A DNA stretch of 64,000 bases from Trichomonas vaginalis G3 (taxonomy: Eukaryota > Parabasalia > Trichomonadida > Trichomonadidae). The stretch spans positions 9,854,268-9,918,267 of the forward strand of contig NC_067206.1 in the NCBI RefSeq assembly GCF_026262505.1. The letters run 5' to 3'. Shown one piece after another: positions 1 through 10,629 of the stretch. Under the pieces are notes generated by a model that saw nothing but the letters and a program-made list of their open reading frames with translations, had not been told where the DNA came from and did no database searches. The position numbers were made by a program, and so were the translations under genes. The number at the start of each line of letters is the position of its first letter. Position 1 is the first letter of the stretch.

Positions 1-696
1 ATCAAAGATTCCGAAATCTCATCTAAGAATGATGAGATTTCAAGCTTGAAATCACAGATTAAGGATATAATGTTTAAGAATGATAGCAATGATAAGTCTA
101 ACTCCAAGTTAATTGAGAAATTACAAAATGAAATCCAAAATTTATCAAAACAGAATCAAAAGCTCCTTGAAGAAGAAAATTCTGTCAAAATATGTTATAA
201 TAAACTTGAGAGTATCCCGTCAACTACCAATTTATCCGATAGACTTCATAAATTTATAACAATTTTGACAGATATGTTTCTGTCCATGAAAATGAAGCCA
301 CTTTCATTTATTCCAAGCTACAGACAACTCTCTATTTTTACTTCTTCGGCAATAAACATACAGGAAGATAAAAGGTTAATAACGAAAAATGAACGATCGA
401 TAGCGGCTCAAATTTTATGTGAATTTTCGGATGTATCAACCGCAACAGGATTTTCAGCCAAGACTGCTATTGAAAGTTCTTTGGATTCCCAGTTAATGAT
501 GATCAAAAAGAGTATTGAGCACCTTAAGAAGCTTTTAAATGATAGCCAAAGGAAAATGAAGGATATGGCTGAAGTTGTGAGCTCTCAGCATGAAACTGTT
601 TTAATGATTAGCAAATCTCCTCGTAACCTGGAACTCGTTAAAATTTCACAGAAAAATGTTGAAATATCAAAGACTTCACATTGTTTAAATGTTTGA
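1..696 (+). CDS. Coiled-coil protein, 3' part of a gene cut by the window edge
   Basis: The frame is open from base 1, so only the C-terminal part (about 231 residues) is visible and the start lies outside the window. The first ~60 residues are heptad-like and rich in Lys, Asn, Glu and Ser (IKDSEISSKNDEISSLKSQI), which suggests a long coiled coil upstream. A less charged section follows (around LHKFITILTDMFLSMKMKPL), then a second short coiled coil (LMMIKKSIEHLKKLLNDSQR). No catalytic motif is seen. Long coiled-coil proteins are common in trichomonads and are often cytoskeletal or centrosome-associated, but nothing here identifies a family. The gene is certain as a reading frame; its function is unknown. 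Confidence 0.75.
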   Translation: MKDSEISSKNDEISSLKSQIKDIMFKNDSNDKSNSKLIEKLQNEIQNLSKQNQKLLEEENSVKICYNKLESIPSTTNLSDRLHKFITILTDMFLSMKMKPLSFIPSYRQLSIFTSSAINIQEDKRLITKNERSIAAQILCEFSDVSTATGFSAKTAIESSLDSQLMMIKKSIEHLKKLLNDSQRKMKDMAEVVSSQHETVLMISKSPRNLELVKISQKNVEISKTSHCLNV

Positions 697-800
697 ATTT
701 TTTTTTATGTGAAGTCCAATTTTTTTGTCTATAATTGTATTGAAAAGAAATGCTTGAACTTTTCAAAAATTTACTAAATTTTTTAAAAATTTTATCAGAT

Positions 801-1852
801 TAAGGGTTTCGTTTTGCTAAAATTGTCACTTTTATAGCATATTTGTTTTTGGATGTTTTGCGAAACCAAAAAAAAAACTATGATATACAATGTGTGTGTA
901 AAGAAAATACTTTATTTACTAGTTAAAAAATCATTTGGTATTGATCAAGTTATTTTTTCTGGATAAGATATTATATGGATAATTGGATAGAAAATACAAT
1001 TATATAATCTTGTACCTGGTTTAATTAAGCTAATTGTCATCAGAAACTTGTAATTTTTATGAATTTCAGATTTTCTTTTCATTACTGCTTTTCTTAATAG
1101 GTCAAGTTCTTATTTACGTTATAAAGTATGATATTTACAAATATCAAGTTATCATTTTTTGAGAAATTATGAGAAACAAACAAAATGAAAAAGATAGGAA
1201 TAGCAATGAATAGTGATGTGGGTATAGAAAATGTAAGAGATATGAATGCAAAGCAATCAGTATTTAGGATATTGACCATAGATTTCGAAAAAAAATGCTG
1301 CATATTGAGCGAAAACTATGATTATATTATAAGGCTGTCATTTAAAGCATAATGAAACTATTCCCTTTTCATTTTAATCGAATAAGATAGTAAAGATTTT
1401 TGAATTAGCTAGAAACTGATGAGATGTTTTCACAAATCAGATTTTTAATCTCTATAATGCATAATTCACTCAATATCTCAATTTTGATATTGCGAGATAT
1501 TTTTGCTATCGGTTTCGCAATTTTGACACAATAGCAAGAGGGTTCTATAAGCATTATTATCAACGTAGAATCTGAATATCATATCAGAAAATGTCGCAAA
1601 TCTGACATTTACCCGACCAAATAGCAAAAATAATTGAATACTTTTCGCAAAAACTTTAAAAATCGATAAAAATATGAAATATAGATATTAAAGAGACTTT
1701 TTATATAATATTCATAAAGATTTTCCAAAAATATGATACCGCAAAATTAAAAAAGTGACGTCTTGAGTGGAGTCAAAGGTCGAAATTGCTAGCTAAATGT
1801 TTTTTTAGCGAAATTGCGTATTGTACGTTTTTTTCGCAAAACGAAACCCTTA
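801..1852. mobile_element. Non-autonomous TIR element (MITE), hAT-like
   Basis: The ends are inverted repeats: TAAGGGTTTCGTTTTGC at 801-817 and its complement at 1836-1852. They are flanked by the direct repeat ATCAGAT at 794-800 and 1853-1859 (7 bp, or 8 bp if one terminal base is shared). The 1052-bp interior has no credible gene; it is AT-rich and repeats variants of TTTTGCTA and TTTCGCAA. TIR plus a 7-8-bp target duplication is typical of hAT-type MITEs. No transposase is present, so it would depend on an element elsewhere. Confidence 0.72.
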
Positions 1853-3217
1853 ATCAGATTTCAGCGAATTTTACATTGATGTTAGCTGTGGTTTGAGTTT
1901 TGAAAAATTTTCAAAAAAATTCTAATACCCAGATTTTCCTTACTTTTACCACTCCCCATGTAATTTCTGGGGAAAACGATAATTCATTTTTTTATGGATG
2001 AATAGATCGTTTTCCTAGAAAGGACCTCATATCTCTGGCTAAAAAGAGTGTCAGATCCTAAATAGATTATTGATCTAGTGTACAAATCCAATAAAAAGCC
2101 TATTTTTTTGGCTTTTTTGGTGCTCATTTTTTCGAAGATCTACATGAATATGGGGAAACCATCGGATTTTTTTGGTTAACCCACATCTTCATGTAGTCTG
2201 GACTATCTTTCCTCGAAGGACCTCTTTACGGGTGTAAAAACTCATAAAGTTCTCAAAAGATTCATTCTCGATCTCCATGCTGAAAGAATTTACAATAAAA
2301 AAGAGATCTACGCATCAAACTACAGCCATAAATGAACTGAACCCCTAAAGCTCAGCTCTTAGTTTATCAAAAACGTCGAAATCCTTCTCATTGCAATCAA
2401 ATTTTCTCAATAACTCATAAGAAAAATCGAATTTTGATTAAGCCGATGTTATAGGTATCACAAATACTACAAACTTGAGCAATATCGAAATTGCCAGCAA
2501 AAGTTTGAAATTGCATTGCTCATATTTGTTTTGTAAACTAAAAATCTGCTTATATTATTCATTAATTTTTTATATATTATTCATATACTTTAATAAAAAC
2601 AATACTATTTCACCTTAAAAATGAATTTCATAAGTCAATATTATTTTTTTGAAAATGTATCAATTTTCGATTAAAACAACATGAGAATAAAATTTACGCA
2701 AAATTATTTTAAAAAATGGTTTTAAAAATTTACAATTGATGAAGAATAAGATTGCAAGAAGTTTTGAAGTTTAATTTTAAGAAAAAAAATTCGGATATTA
2801 TTCATGGATCTAAGTAATCTGATATTTAAGTATCGGCACTATGCATAAAACATATATTTATAGTTTTTTTGGAGTTTTATGATTTTAAATATATTCAAAT
2901 TTGGCAATCCAATAGATTTTTAAAAAATAGGTAAATAAAAATAGATTACATATGCAGCAGATTTAGAACATGAAACAAATCTTATAGTGACCCAAAAAAA
3001 AATTCATGATCCAAAAAAGAAAAATATTGGCTAAATGGGAATCAAACCTGGGCATAATGAATCATTATGTCAGATGTTTCCACTACACTACACCAGCAGT
3101 TCGAAAAATACCCTTGGTGGTTCTATTTAATAGCTACTCCCAACGATAGGCGGTGTCCCCAGCTTTAGAGAGGTGGTAAAAGTAAGGAAAATCTGGGTAG
3201 TCAAAAATTTTATAAAG
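1853..3217. other. AT-rich intergenic region with hairpin and tRNA-like sequence
   Basis: No gene is supported here. An imperfect palindrome lies at about 2136-2200 (ATCTACATGAATATGGGG against ACCCACATCTTCATGTAG). On the minus strand at about 3027-3097 a tRNA-like string carries box A-like TGTAGTGTAGTGG and box B-like GGTTTGATTCCC, but the acceptor and T stems do not pair, so it is not a working tRNA; it may be a tRNA-derived repeat head. Confidence 0.45.
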
Positions 3218-3225
3218 TCATTTTT
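3218..3225 (+). promoter_or_regulatory. Initiator-like element upstream of the 3230 gene
   Basis: TCATTTTT lies 4 bp before the ATG at 3230. It matches the trichomonad initiator consensus TCA(+1)YT(T/A), known from Trichomonas vaginalis. It supports the ATG at 3230 over the upstream GTG and implies a very short 5' leader. Confidence 0.6.
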
Positions 3226-3229
3226 GACA

Positions 3230-4336
3230 ATGAAAGATTTTAGCACTGATCTTAGTTTAGAAGACCTTAAGGCTTTCATGGGCAGTCACGATGCCAGAAT
3301 AGCTTTCAGGAATAGCGACCCAAAGCTTTTAGCTTTCTTTTCTAATGAAATTGTTATTCAAAAATTGATTCAAATTGTCTTCACAGAGGAAAATTCATCA
3401 ATATCAGATTTCAAAGATGCACTTTCATTAAGGTGCACTCCTTTCTTCAAAATCATCATTAAGAGTGAAACTTTCAGCCAATTCTTTTATCGTGCAATTA
3501 AAGTTGTTTCCATGTCTCCAGAAACATGCACAGTGGACAGATTAAATAAGATTAGAGGTGTTTTACCACGAATTTTAGCTTTCCTCAGAAATACAGAGTT
3601 ACAGAATTCTACTTTCTATCAATATGCTTTGGAAATGTTTGATATACTCGTTCACAATTTCAACTCAACCAATTTATATTTCTTATATGATTTTCTTAAT
3701 TCTGGTATTCCAAGCTTTACCTTGACAGAGGAAGACTTCGAAAGTATCATCTTCAAGGATCAAAAGATTAACTCTGCCGCAATTCCATTACTTTCTCTCT
3801 TAAATTCCGGAATCAAATTACAATTCAATTTTTCAAACTACATTCACGATCATTTTATCTCATTCCTTCTTTATGCACTTTTAAGAGACACTCCTTTGTT
3901 TGATTCCATGAAGATTTTAGAAATTCTCTCAGCAGAAATCGAAAATTCCAGAAAAGATAAAGTAGTTAAGGGTATTGTTTGCCAGTTTTATGATAATGCT
4001 CATCCATACATCAAGTCCCAAATCATCAAGAGATTCCATATCCTTCCAATAGATTTTGTTAAGGTTCTTTTTGACCCAGAAACAAATAATCACGTTGCAA
4101 AATCTATTTTAGACCTTATGATTTCAAAGAATGTCCTTAGACAGAATGTTGCTGACTTTGTTAATGACAAGACTCTCCAAGACTTCCCAGAAACATTCCC
4201 ATTCATTGTCACAATTTTCGAAAAATTACCAGACCTCAGACCAATGAAATTCAATGAATATCTTCAACAATACAATGGAAGAGTCATTGTTCCAGAGCAG
4301 AAAAGACCAACACCAACACCATTTCGCTTCAATTGA
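3230..4336 (+). CDS. Helical-repeat protein, unidentified (possibly SAPS/armadillo-like)
   Basis: This 368-residue soluble protein starts MKDFSTDLSLEDLKAFMGSH. The ATG at 3230 is chosen because an initiator-like TCATTTTT sits just upstream; the frame is open further upstream only from a GTG. The predicted fold is all helical, with repeated amphipathic helices (VIQKLIQIVF, FFYRAIKVVS, ALEMFDILVH) as in armadillo/HEAT proteins, and a short proline-rich tail (PEQKRPTPTPFRFN). The early section (IAFRNSDPKLLAFFSNEIVIQKLIQIV) loosely recalls the N-terminus of SAPS-domain phosphatase subunits. That is a weak resemblance judged by eye. There is no signal peptide or membrane segment. Confidence 0.8.
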   Translation: MKDFSTDLSLEDLKAFMGSHDARIAFRNSDPKLLAFFSNEIVIQKLIQIVFTEENSSISDFKDALSLRCTPFFKIIIKSETFSQFFYRAIKVVSMSPETCTVDRLNKIRGVLPRILAFLRNTELQNSTFYQYALEMFDILVHNFNSTNLYFLYDFLNSGIPSFTLTEEDFESIIFKDQKINSAAIPLLSLLNSGIKLQFNFSNYIHDHFISFLLYALLRDTPLFDSMKILEILSAEIENSRKDKVVKGIVCQFYDNAHPYIKSQIIKRFHILPIDFVKVLFDPETNNHVAKSILDLMISKNVLRQNVADFVNDKTLQDFPETFPFIVTIFEKLPDLRPMKFNEYLQQYNGRVIVPEQKRPTPTPFRFN

Positions 4337-4427
4337 ATTTTGGTCAAAAATTTTAGTTTGAATAGTTTACATTTTATGGAAAATTTTGATGAAGATTGAA
4401 ATATGAGTTCTTTATGGAAAATTTTGT

Positions 4428-4535
4428 GCCCTCACCATTTCTAGCCTGAGAAAAGGACTCATATTTATGGTATAGATAGAATATATCATAAGAAGCTTAA
4501 CTTGAGACTTAGGAGAAAAACTGTGCAAATTTCAC
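4428..4535. repeat. Dispersed ~108-bp repeat, copy A
   Basis: This stretch between the 4336 stop and the ferredoxin gene matches the reverse complement of about 11729-11837 with only scattered changes (shared CTCCTAAGTCTCAAGTTAAG and GAGTCCTTTTCTC). In both places it follows the 3' end of a plus-strand gene. The rest of 4337-4900 is featureless AT-rich DNA. Confidence 0.7.
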
Positions 4536-4902
4536 AGATAATTGAATGTAATTGTAATTTGATTCACTTGAAAATAGACTTGGACTCTATCTTTTTGTTG
4601 TGATGGCTCATCGAAATTTCAATATATAGATATAAATAAAGAATACTTTTAAAAACACTTTTATTATTTACGATTTTCGATCTTAAGAAGTAGAATATTC
4701 TCATATAAATAGCCATTTGCACAATTTGGCACTATATTTTTGGAGATAGAGCCCAATACATTTGAATCTTAATACTTTTCTAATAATTGAGTATAATGTA
4801 TATATACTGGAGTCGTGTAGATGATACTTATCTTATTTATTCGGAAATCTTTTGTAGAGAAACTTTGTATTTATCAAAGATTGATTTCTTCATAAAAAAT
4901 TG

Positions 4903-4910
4903 TCACTTTT
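4903..4910 (+). promoter_or_regulatory. Initiator-like element of the ferredoxin gene
   Basis: TCACTTTT sits 23 bp before the ferredoxin ATG and matches TCA(+1)YT(T/A). The same octamer stands in the same orientation and at similar spacing before the genes starting at 29167 (minus) and 63693 (minus). Confidence 0.6.
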
Positions 4911-4933
4911 AGCGATCAAGTATAATAAATTGA

Positions 4934-5236
4934 ATGCTTTCCTTGTGTCAAACAAGATTTGCTTCATTGACAGCAATCAAAGGTGGTCAATCAAAGACTA
5001 TCAATTTCGAGGAAGGAACTAATTTGTTCGAACTTCTCGTAGACAATGGAATGATGTCAAAGGACCAGACATGCCAAGGAAATATTGGCTGCGGCAAATG
5101 CACGATTGGAATAAAGAAGGGAAAGCTCCCACCACCAATCGAAGAAGAGGATGATATTCTTCCAAAGGATGGAAAACGCCTTGCTTGCGCAATTACACTT
5201 ACAAAAGCCCAAGATGGCATTGAAATAGAAGTTTAA
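4934..5236 (+). CDS. Hydrogenosomal [2Fe-2S] ferredoxin
   Basis: This 100-residue adrenodoxin-type ferredoxin is an electron carrier. In trichomonad hydrogenosomes it takes electrons from pyruvate:ferredoxin oxidoreductase and passes them to hydrogenase; it is also the route by which metronidazole is reduced. The four cluster ligands are Cys47, Cys53, Cys56 and Cys85 (TCQGNIGCGKC ... RLACAI). The first ~10 residues (MLSLCQTRFA) resemble the short cleavable hydrogenosomal targeting peptides of this group (MLS start, Arg near the cleavage site). It differs from my memory of the main T. vaginalis ferredoxin at many positions, notably a proline/acid-rich loop GKLPPPIEEEDD, so it may be a divergent paralogue. 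Identification of the fold is firm; the compartment is inferred from the presequence. Confidence 0.93.
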   Translation: MLSLCQTRFASLTAIKGGQSKTINFEEGTNLFELLVDNGMMSKDQTCQGNIGCGKCTIGIKKGKLPPPIEEEDDILPKDGKRLACAITLTKAQDGIEIEV

Positions 5237-5508
5237 AGAGTAAATAAATATATGGAAAAGCTTACATTTTTAATTGAGTCAGTTAATTATATACTGAAAT
5301 TACATTTTTGCTTTAACATTTTGAGTACACAGTCAACACGTGCTAATTACCCATGAGAATGGGTATGGATTCCTACATGAAAATCTGGATTTATTGACAA
5401 AATTATGATTAAAATACGAAAAATCTTTTATTTTAAGTGTGTGTAATCATATGCTTCTATTTTCACTGTTCATAAATTTCATTTTGCTCAAATAAAAAGT
5501 GACAATAA

Positions 5509-6171
5509 ATGCTTCCTCTCCTCATTTTTCAGTCAAATTCATTAATCTATGAGCTTAATGAAGCATATTATAAAGCCTTTATCACAGAAGGCAAGAAAAC
5601 AATGCCTTGGTTTATAATGTATTTCACAAAAGATTGCCCAAATTGTGATAAAGTTTCTGCCGAATTCGAAAAAGCTCAGGAACATTTAGATGGATTCATA
5701 TCGTTTGCATACGCAGATTGCAATAAAAACCCTACAGCTGTAAGAACTATGAATATCAGAGCTGTACCTATATTTATGCTAATTACATCTGAAACACATT
5801 ATAAATTTGAAGGACCATATACTACAACGGCAATGATCTCCTTCATTACTGAAAAATTAAGTGCAAATATCGATGAAATTGATGAAACATGGACTGGCAG
5901 AAAAGATCCAATGGTTCTTCTATTCCATCGCTCATTCAAAGCTCCTATGCTACTTACAGCCGCTTCTTCAGCATTTCATAAATATAATATCACATTCGCG
6001 ATGACACGCGACAGCGACGTTATTAATGCATTCGGAAAACCATCTCTACCATCTTATTACTTCTACAAGGACGGCGTAGGAACAAGATACAAAGGAGATA
6101 AAGAAATTCAACCATTTATCAAGGCAATTTCCAAGCACTTCGGATATAGTATTGAGTACAATGAGCTTTAG
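5509..6171 (+). CDS. Thioredoxin-fold protein with CPNC active site (PDI-like)
   Basis: The protein has 220 residues. A thioredoxin domain spans about residues 15-115: the redox motif is Cys43-Pro-Asn-Cys46 in YFTKDCPNCDKV, followed by the strand-helix FAYADCNKNPTAVRTMNI and the cis-proline loop AVPIFML (Pro87). The second half (about 125-215) also looks thioredoxin-like but has no CxxC (FHRSFKAPMLLTAASSAFHK), as in PDI-type proteins with a redox-inactive second domain. The N-terminus MLPLLIFQSNSLIYEL is hydrophobic and could be a short signal peptide, but there is no C-terminal ER-retention tetrapeptide (ends IEYNEL). A TCATTTT initiator-like motif lies at 5479-5485, and AAAAGTGACA abuts the start. 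Likely a secretory-pathway oxidoreductase. Confidence 0.85.
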   Translation: MLPLLIFQSNSLIYELNEAYYKAFITEGKKTMPWFIMYFTKDCPNCDKVSAEFEKAQEHLDGFISFAYADCNKNPTAVRTMNIRAVPIFMLITSETHYKFEGPYTTTAMISFITEKLSANIDEIDETWTGRKDPMVLLFHRSFKAPMLLTAASSAFHKYNITFAMTRDSDVINAFGKPSLPSYYFYKDGVGTRYKGDKEIQPFIKAISKHFGYSIEYNEL

Positions 6172-7594
6172 GGCTCATTATTTTTGTTTTTTTCTTTTGA
6201 ATAAAAAATTTCATTTTATAAATCTTGAATTTAAACATGAAAACTAAACATTTAAATATACTTTTAGACATTATATTATGAATACTAAGGTGGCTGTTTA
6301 ATGGATGATAATCTAAAAAATATCATTAAAAAAAACCAAGGATTATCCATTGGCTAAAAGACTTAATGTGGCAGTTTCTGGTTGATAAACCCAAAATCTG
6401 GGAAAGGTTCTTGGGGAAAAAATCTTGTAAAAAATCGGGCCTCCGGCCATGAACAACACAAAGTTAAAGTGATACAATATGTAATATGCCCTATATTATT
6501 TTCCATTTTTCTTTCTTTTCCTCCTTTTCCCTTTAATCTTTTCTGATTTTTATTTTATTTGTTGATTTCTTCATGATATTTTGAAAATTTTTTTTTCAGA
6601 AGTGTATCAACTCTAACCATCATATCTAAGCTAAACTTGTTTCAACTATTAATGTTCATCCATAGAGCACCTTAATAATGCAGTTGTACATATAAAGTAC
6701 TCACAAAATCTAGATTGAGAGGCGGTCAATGACTTTTGAGGGGAAATTAACGCATGGAATTTAATATTATTTAGGTTGATATTCTTCCTTATTATTTCAG
6801 AAAAAAATCTTAAAAATTTCAATATGAAAATTGAAAGCAATTCAAAAAAATTGCTAACATGTAAATTTTAATATCCTATGCATAATTTCATATTTTGAAC
6901 ATTTTTTATTTTTGTTTAAAACTTAAAATTTTGCGAATTTAATATAATTTATAAAATATAATACGTATATATATTTAAAATACACTAAATTTAATTGTTA
7001 ATTGACGTTTTTGGGAATGAATTTTATCAAAACATGCCTGAATCCGAAAATTTGAAAGAACGAATTACACAATCATATATGTAGAATTCAAAATACAAAC
7101 TTAAAGATTGTATACGTTTAAAATTATTCAGATTGTGTTTGATTTCCACTCATTCTGTTTCTTTTGAACTCTAACACTAACATTTCATGATGATTACATG
7201 ATCCATTTATACATGGTTGAATTGTTCCAGATTCTACCAGAAAATCAATCCAAATTTCTCAATGCATTCATGTTGATTGGACAAAATTTAAAATTTATCA
7301 GCCTGTTTCCAGAGAAACTCATATATTCCCTAATGAAATGTAATTTTTGCTACATTTATTTCAATCAAATTTCAAAAAATTGACTGCAGAGCTTGAAAAG
7401 GTGATGAATCATGTTGTTATTAGATGTACATATTAGATTTACTATTTCCAAAAAAATGCTCAAATTTGAATAGTTTTTAGAAAATTTGGAATTACACTCC
7501 TTACATTATATATAATTAAATGTTTAAATTTTATTTATTTTTCCCTTTTAATTTTATAACATGCTCTATCAAAACTAACCTCTCAATTGAAGGC
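6172..7594. other. AT-rich intergenic region, nothing recognised
   Basis: Short frames here (for example around 7198-7383) have no composition or motif that sets them apart from chance. Homopolymer runs and (TA)n tracts dominate. Confidence 0.5.
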
Positions 7595-7677
7595 CACAAA
7601 ATCTAAGTAGTGAGGGTACACAAATTTTGTATGGAGTACGGTTCAATTTTTGAGAGCCTCACTACTTAGATTTTGTG
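7595..7677. repeat. Short palindromic element, 21-bp perfect inverted repeats
   Basis: The 21 bases at 7595-7615 (starting CACAAAATCTAAGTAGTGAG) are perfectly complementary to 7657-7677, with a 41-bp loop between them. No clear target duplication is visible. It could be a very small MITE, or a transcribed hairpin. Confidence 0.6.
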
Positions 7678-7983
7678 ACTACCTTATATTGCCTCATAAT
7701 TTTCTGGATCTTTAGATCAAATTTCCATTAATACTTCAATATCTACCTGTTTATATATTGAATAATGCATATATATATATAGATAGAAAAGGATAAGTTT
7801 TAACTTTGATCATCGATATTTGATATTTCGTGAAAATAATATCCCTCAAAGTCTGATTATAATAATATATTTTCTCAAAATAGCATCCTATGTAGATAAA
7901 TATTGTTTATTATTTAGAATTTGGAATTATAAAAATTTATTTATTCATAAAAACATTTCCAACAAGTTAAAAATACTATATTA

Positions 7984-8206
7984 GCAATGTTTGGCATTGT
8001 TTTGTCAGCTTATATCGGCGCGCAGCTTCGCTGACAATTAAGGCTCCACGTTCAGAAATTGAGAGGGTCGTAATCCTCCTTTTTTTAATGGCCCATGACT
8101 CCGTGAATACCCAAAGCCAAGGGGTCGGAGTATGACCAAATGAAACTGTAGCTTCAACAGCACAAAAAAGGGTTTTTCGTCGAAAACCTTGGTAAATTAC
8201 CTCCAA
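7984..8206. other. GC-rich structured island; candidate ncRNA or gene relic
   Basis: In a very AT-rich desert this ~220-bp block is unusually GC-rich and full of perfect stems: CAATG/CATTG (7985-7989 with 7995-7999), TTGTCAGC/GCTGACAA (8002-8009 with 8030-8037), GAGG/CCTC (8063-8066 with 8075-8078), and ACTCCG/CGGAGT (8098-8103 with 8126-8131) enclosing ACCC/GGGT. A 76-codon minus-strand frame crosses it but resembles no family I know. Nested stems fit a structured RNA; I could not match it to tRNA, 5S, U1-U6, SRP, RNase P or MRP. Either strand could be transcribed. A decayed coding relic remains possible. Confidence 0.4.
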
Positions 8207-8765
8207 GATCTAATAAATTTCGAAAAATCGAAAGTTGATCTTATTTGCTTTACTTACCCATAAGCTCTTAAACTGCACCATTGTTTTTCCTTATTTGCAA
8301 TATTTATTTCATTCTCGATAAATAACTTCTACAAATCATATATACACATTAAGATATATTTTATTGCACATAAAGAGTAAAATTCTGAAACTATACAGAA
8401 TTCTTTTGAAGATTTTGTGCATATTTCAAATCATCTATAATAATTAGAGTTTGTTTCATTTTATTCTATACCAATCAATTCAAAATATTAGACGCATTGA
8501 TTGCCTTATTGTAATTTATTATTGCTTATAGTTTTTGTCATAATTTTAACAAATATCATATGTAATATCAATAATTTCTTATTCTCGATCATATTTTTCT
8601 AGTACATATACAGGAATATGCTGAAGTCCTACGTTTGAGGTCAAGATTGAGAGTTATTGATATTAATCTCTTTTGAAACTAAACATTTTGAAACAATAAT
8701 CAAAAATTATTTACTTTTATTTGATTTTATAGCAATCTTCATTAGATAATAAAATATTAGCCAAC

Positions 8766-9695
8766 CTTGGGGTTTGGGCGCTATCAAATACTTGAAAATT
8801 AATTTTGGAGTCCATAAGTGCATAGTATAATGGTTAGAATTCCCTATAATAAACCTTGTTTTGAAGTTCATTTGCCGAACATAAAACTTTTTTTCGAAAT
8901 CGAAATTATTTCAAAAAAAATATATCTTATTTTTTGCTTTTTAAGATAGTCATTATACACAAAATATTAGTAAACTATTTTTATTTGAATTACTAAAACT
9001 TTCAATTTTTTTATTCTCTGATATTGACTCTCATATGATATATTATCCAATATATATGATTTTCTGCTGTTATTAGTTATATTACAATGAATGCTAAATC
9101 ATCAAGCAAAGCTAACTCAATAAATATAGTGAATTTCAATTTTCACTACGATAGATACTTCCATATGAACTATTAAAACTTTACCATGCTTTTACCCCGC
9201 ATAATATAAAAATATATCCTTTTATACCAATTGTAAAATTTGAAATATCGAATTTGATAAATTTATCGACAGTATGAAATATTTGATGTTTCATAAATTT
9301 TAAATTAGAATGATTGTAACATACAATGAGTTCGAAATTTTATCCCGAATCTTGCTTGATGATTTAGCATTCATTGTAATATAACTAATAACAGCAGAAA
9401 ATCATATATATTGGATAATATATCATATGAGAGTCAATATCAGAGAATAAAAAAATTGAAAGTTTTAGTAATTCAAATAAAAATAGTTTACTAATATTTT
9501 GTGTATAATGACTATCTTAAAAAGCAAAAAATAAGATATATTTTTTTTGAAATAATTTCGATTTCGAAAAAAAGTTTTATGTTCGGCAAATGAACTTCAA
9601 AACAAGGTTTATTATAGGGAATTCTAACCATTATACTATGCACTTATGGACTCCAAAATTAATTTTCAAGTATTTGATCACGCTCCAACCCCAAG
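8766..9695. mobile_element. Long fold-back (inverted repeat) element, 343-bp arms
   Basis: The arm at 8766-9108 is almost perfectly complementary to 9353-9695, with a 244-bp spacer between them; mismatches cluster near the outer ends (CTTGGGGTTTGGGCGC against its partner). Each arm contains a tRNA-like box A string (CATAGTATAATGGTTAG). No coding capacity is visible. High arm identity implies recent formation or gene conversion. It is either a fold-back transposon/MITE or a tail-to-tail duplication of one repeat. The rest of 8207-10629 is AT-rich with nothing recognised. Confidence 0.8.
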
Positions 9696-10629
9696 AGCCG
9701 TTGTTTTGTGAATATGAAGAAACAGTGCAGACCACTATTATTTTCTATCTGTAAACTCACATGATTTATATACAAAAGTTCGTAATTTTTGAATATATTA
9801 GTATTTAGAGAATATATTGCTTTTACTAATAAAAAATCAATAAAATACAATATTCATATATATTAAAATATTATCCATTTCATATCGACCCTTGATTGAA
9901 GATAATCGAAATCAAGAAATTTTCTAGTTCATTCAAATCAAAAACTGAACCCATCATTACAATTTTGATATTATACAGATAATATTTTAATATTTATAAA
10001 AGCCAAATTCCAGTTTTTTTAGGAAATTGGCAATCTACTTTTCAGATTTGGGAAACTTTTGTTTCTCTGGAATCCTTGTCTTATAAGGGATATTTCAATT
10101 TTTTATGCGCGTGGATGGGTTTTGAGATTTTGTATCTTTCATAAAAATGAAAAAGAATGTGATAATTAGTTTCTCCTAATATTGCGATTAGTCATGCTGC
10201 AATCAGAATTTAAAAATTTTTCTCACTGATGTAAATATGTCAATTTTTTCCAAAATTGATTTTGGACGAAAAAAACAAAGTTTTTTCAAATTAGGTATTT
10301 ATTCAATTTGAGTGCTACCAATAGATCCCTCTCCTCATATAGATGATGGATCATGTGTCTGTTCATTCCAAAAGCAAACATATGTGGCTACAAATGCACT
10401 TTTAGGTGCAATCTTAATTGAATGCCCTCTCAAAATTGAATGCATGAACGTAGAGCCTTAAATCACTTCGAAATGCTGGACTGCTTGTCTTAATTAGCTA
10501 AGTACTTTCTCTATATCAAGTTTGAGCATAAACTGACTTAAATTTAGGAATATGACTGATATTTAGATGTATGTTTTGCCAAACCCTATCGTCATGATCG
10601 GAACGATTCTTTATATTTGGAAAAAATGA

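Noticed and set aside
1094-1303. 69-codon minus-strand frame
   Set aside because: Inside the 801-1852 MITE and without features.
3027-3097. tRNA gene on the minus strand
   Set aside because: Box A- and box B-like strings are present but the acceptor and T stems do not pair and no normal anticodon loop forms.
7976-8206. 76-codon minus-strand protein gene
   Set aside because: No recognisable family; stems and GC content fit a structured RNA or relic at least as well.
8812-8880. tRNA gene in the fold-back arm
   Set aside because: Only the D-arm-like part fits; no T-arm or acceptor pairing.
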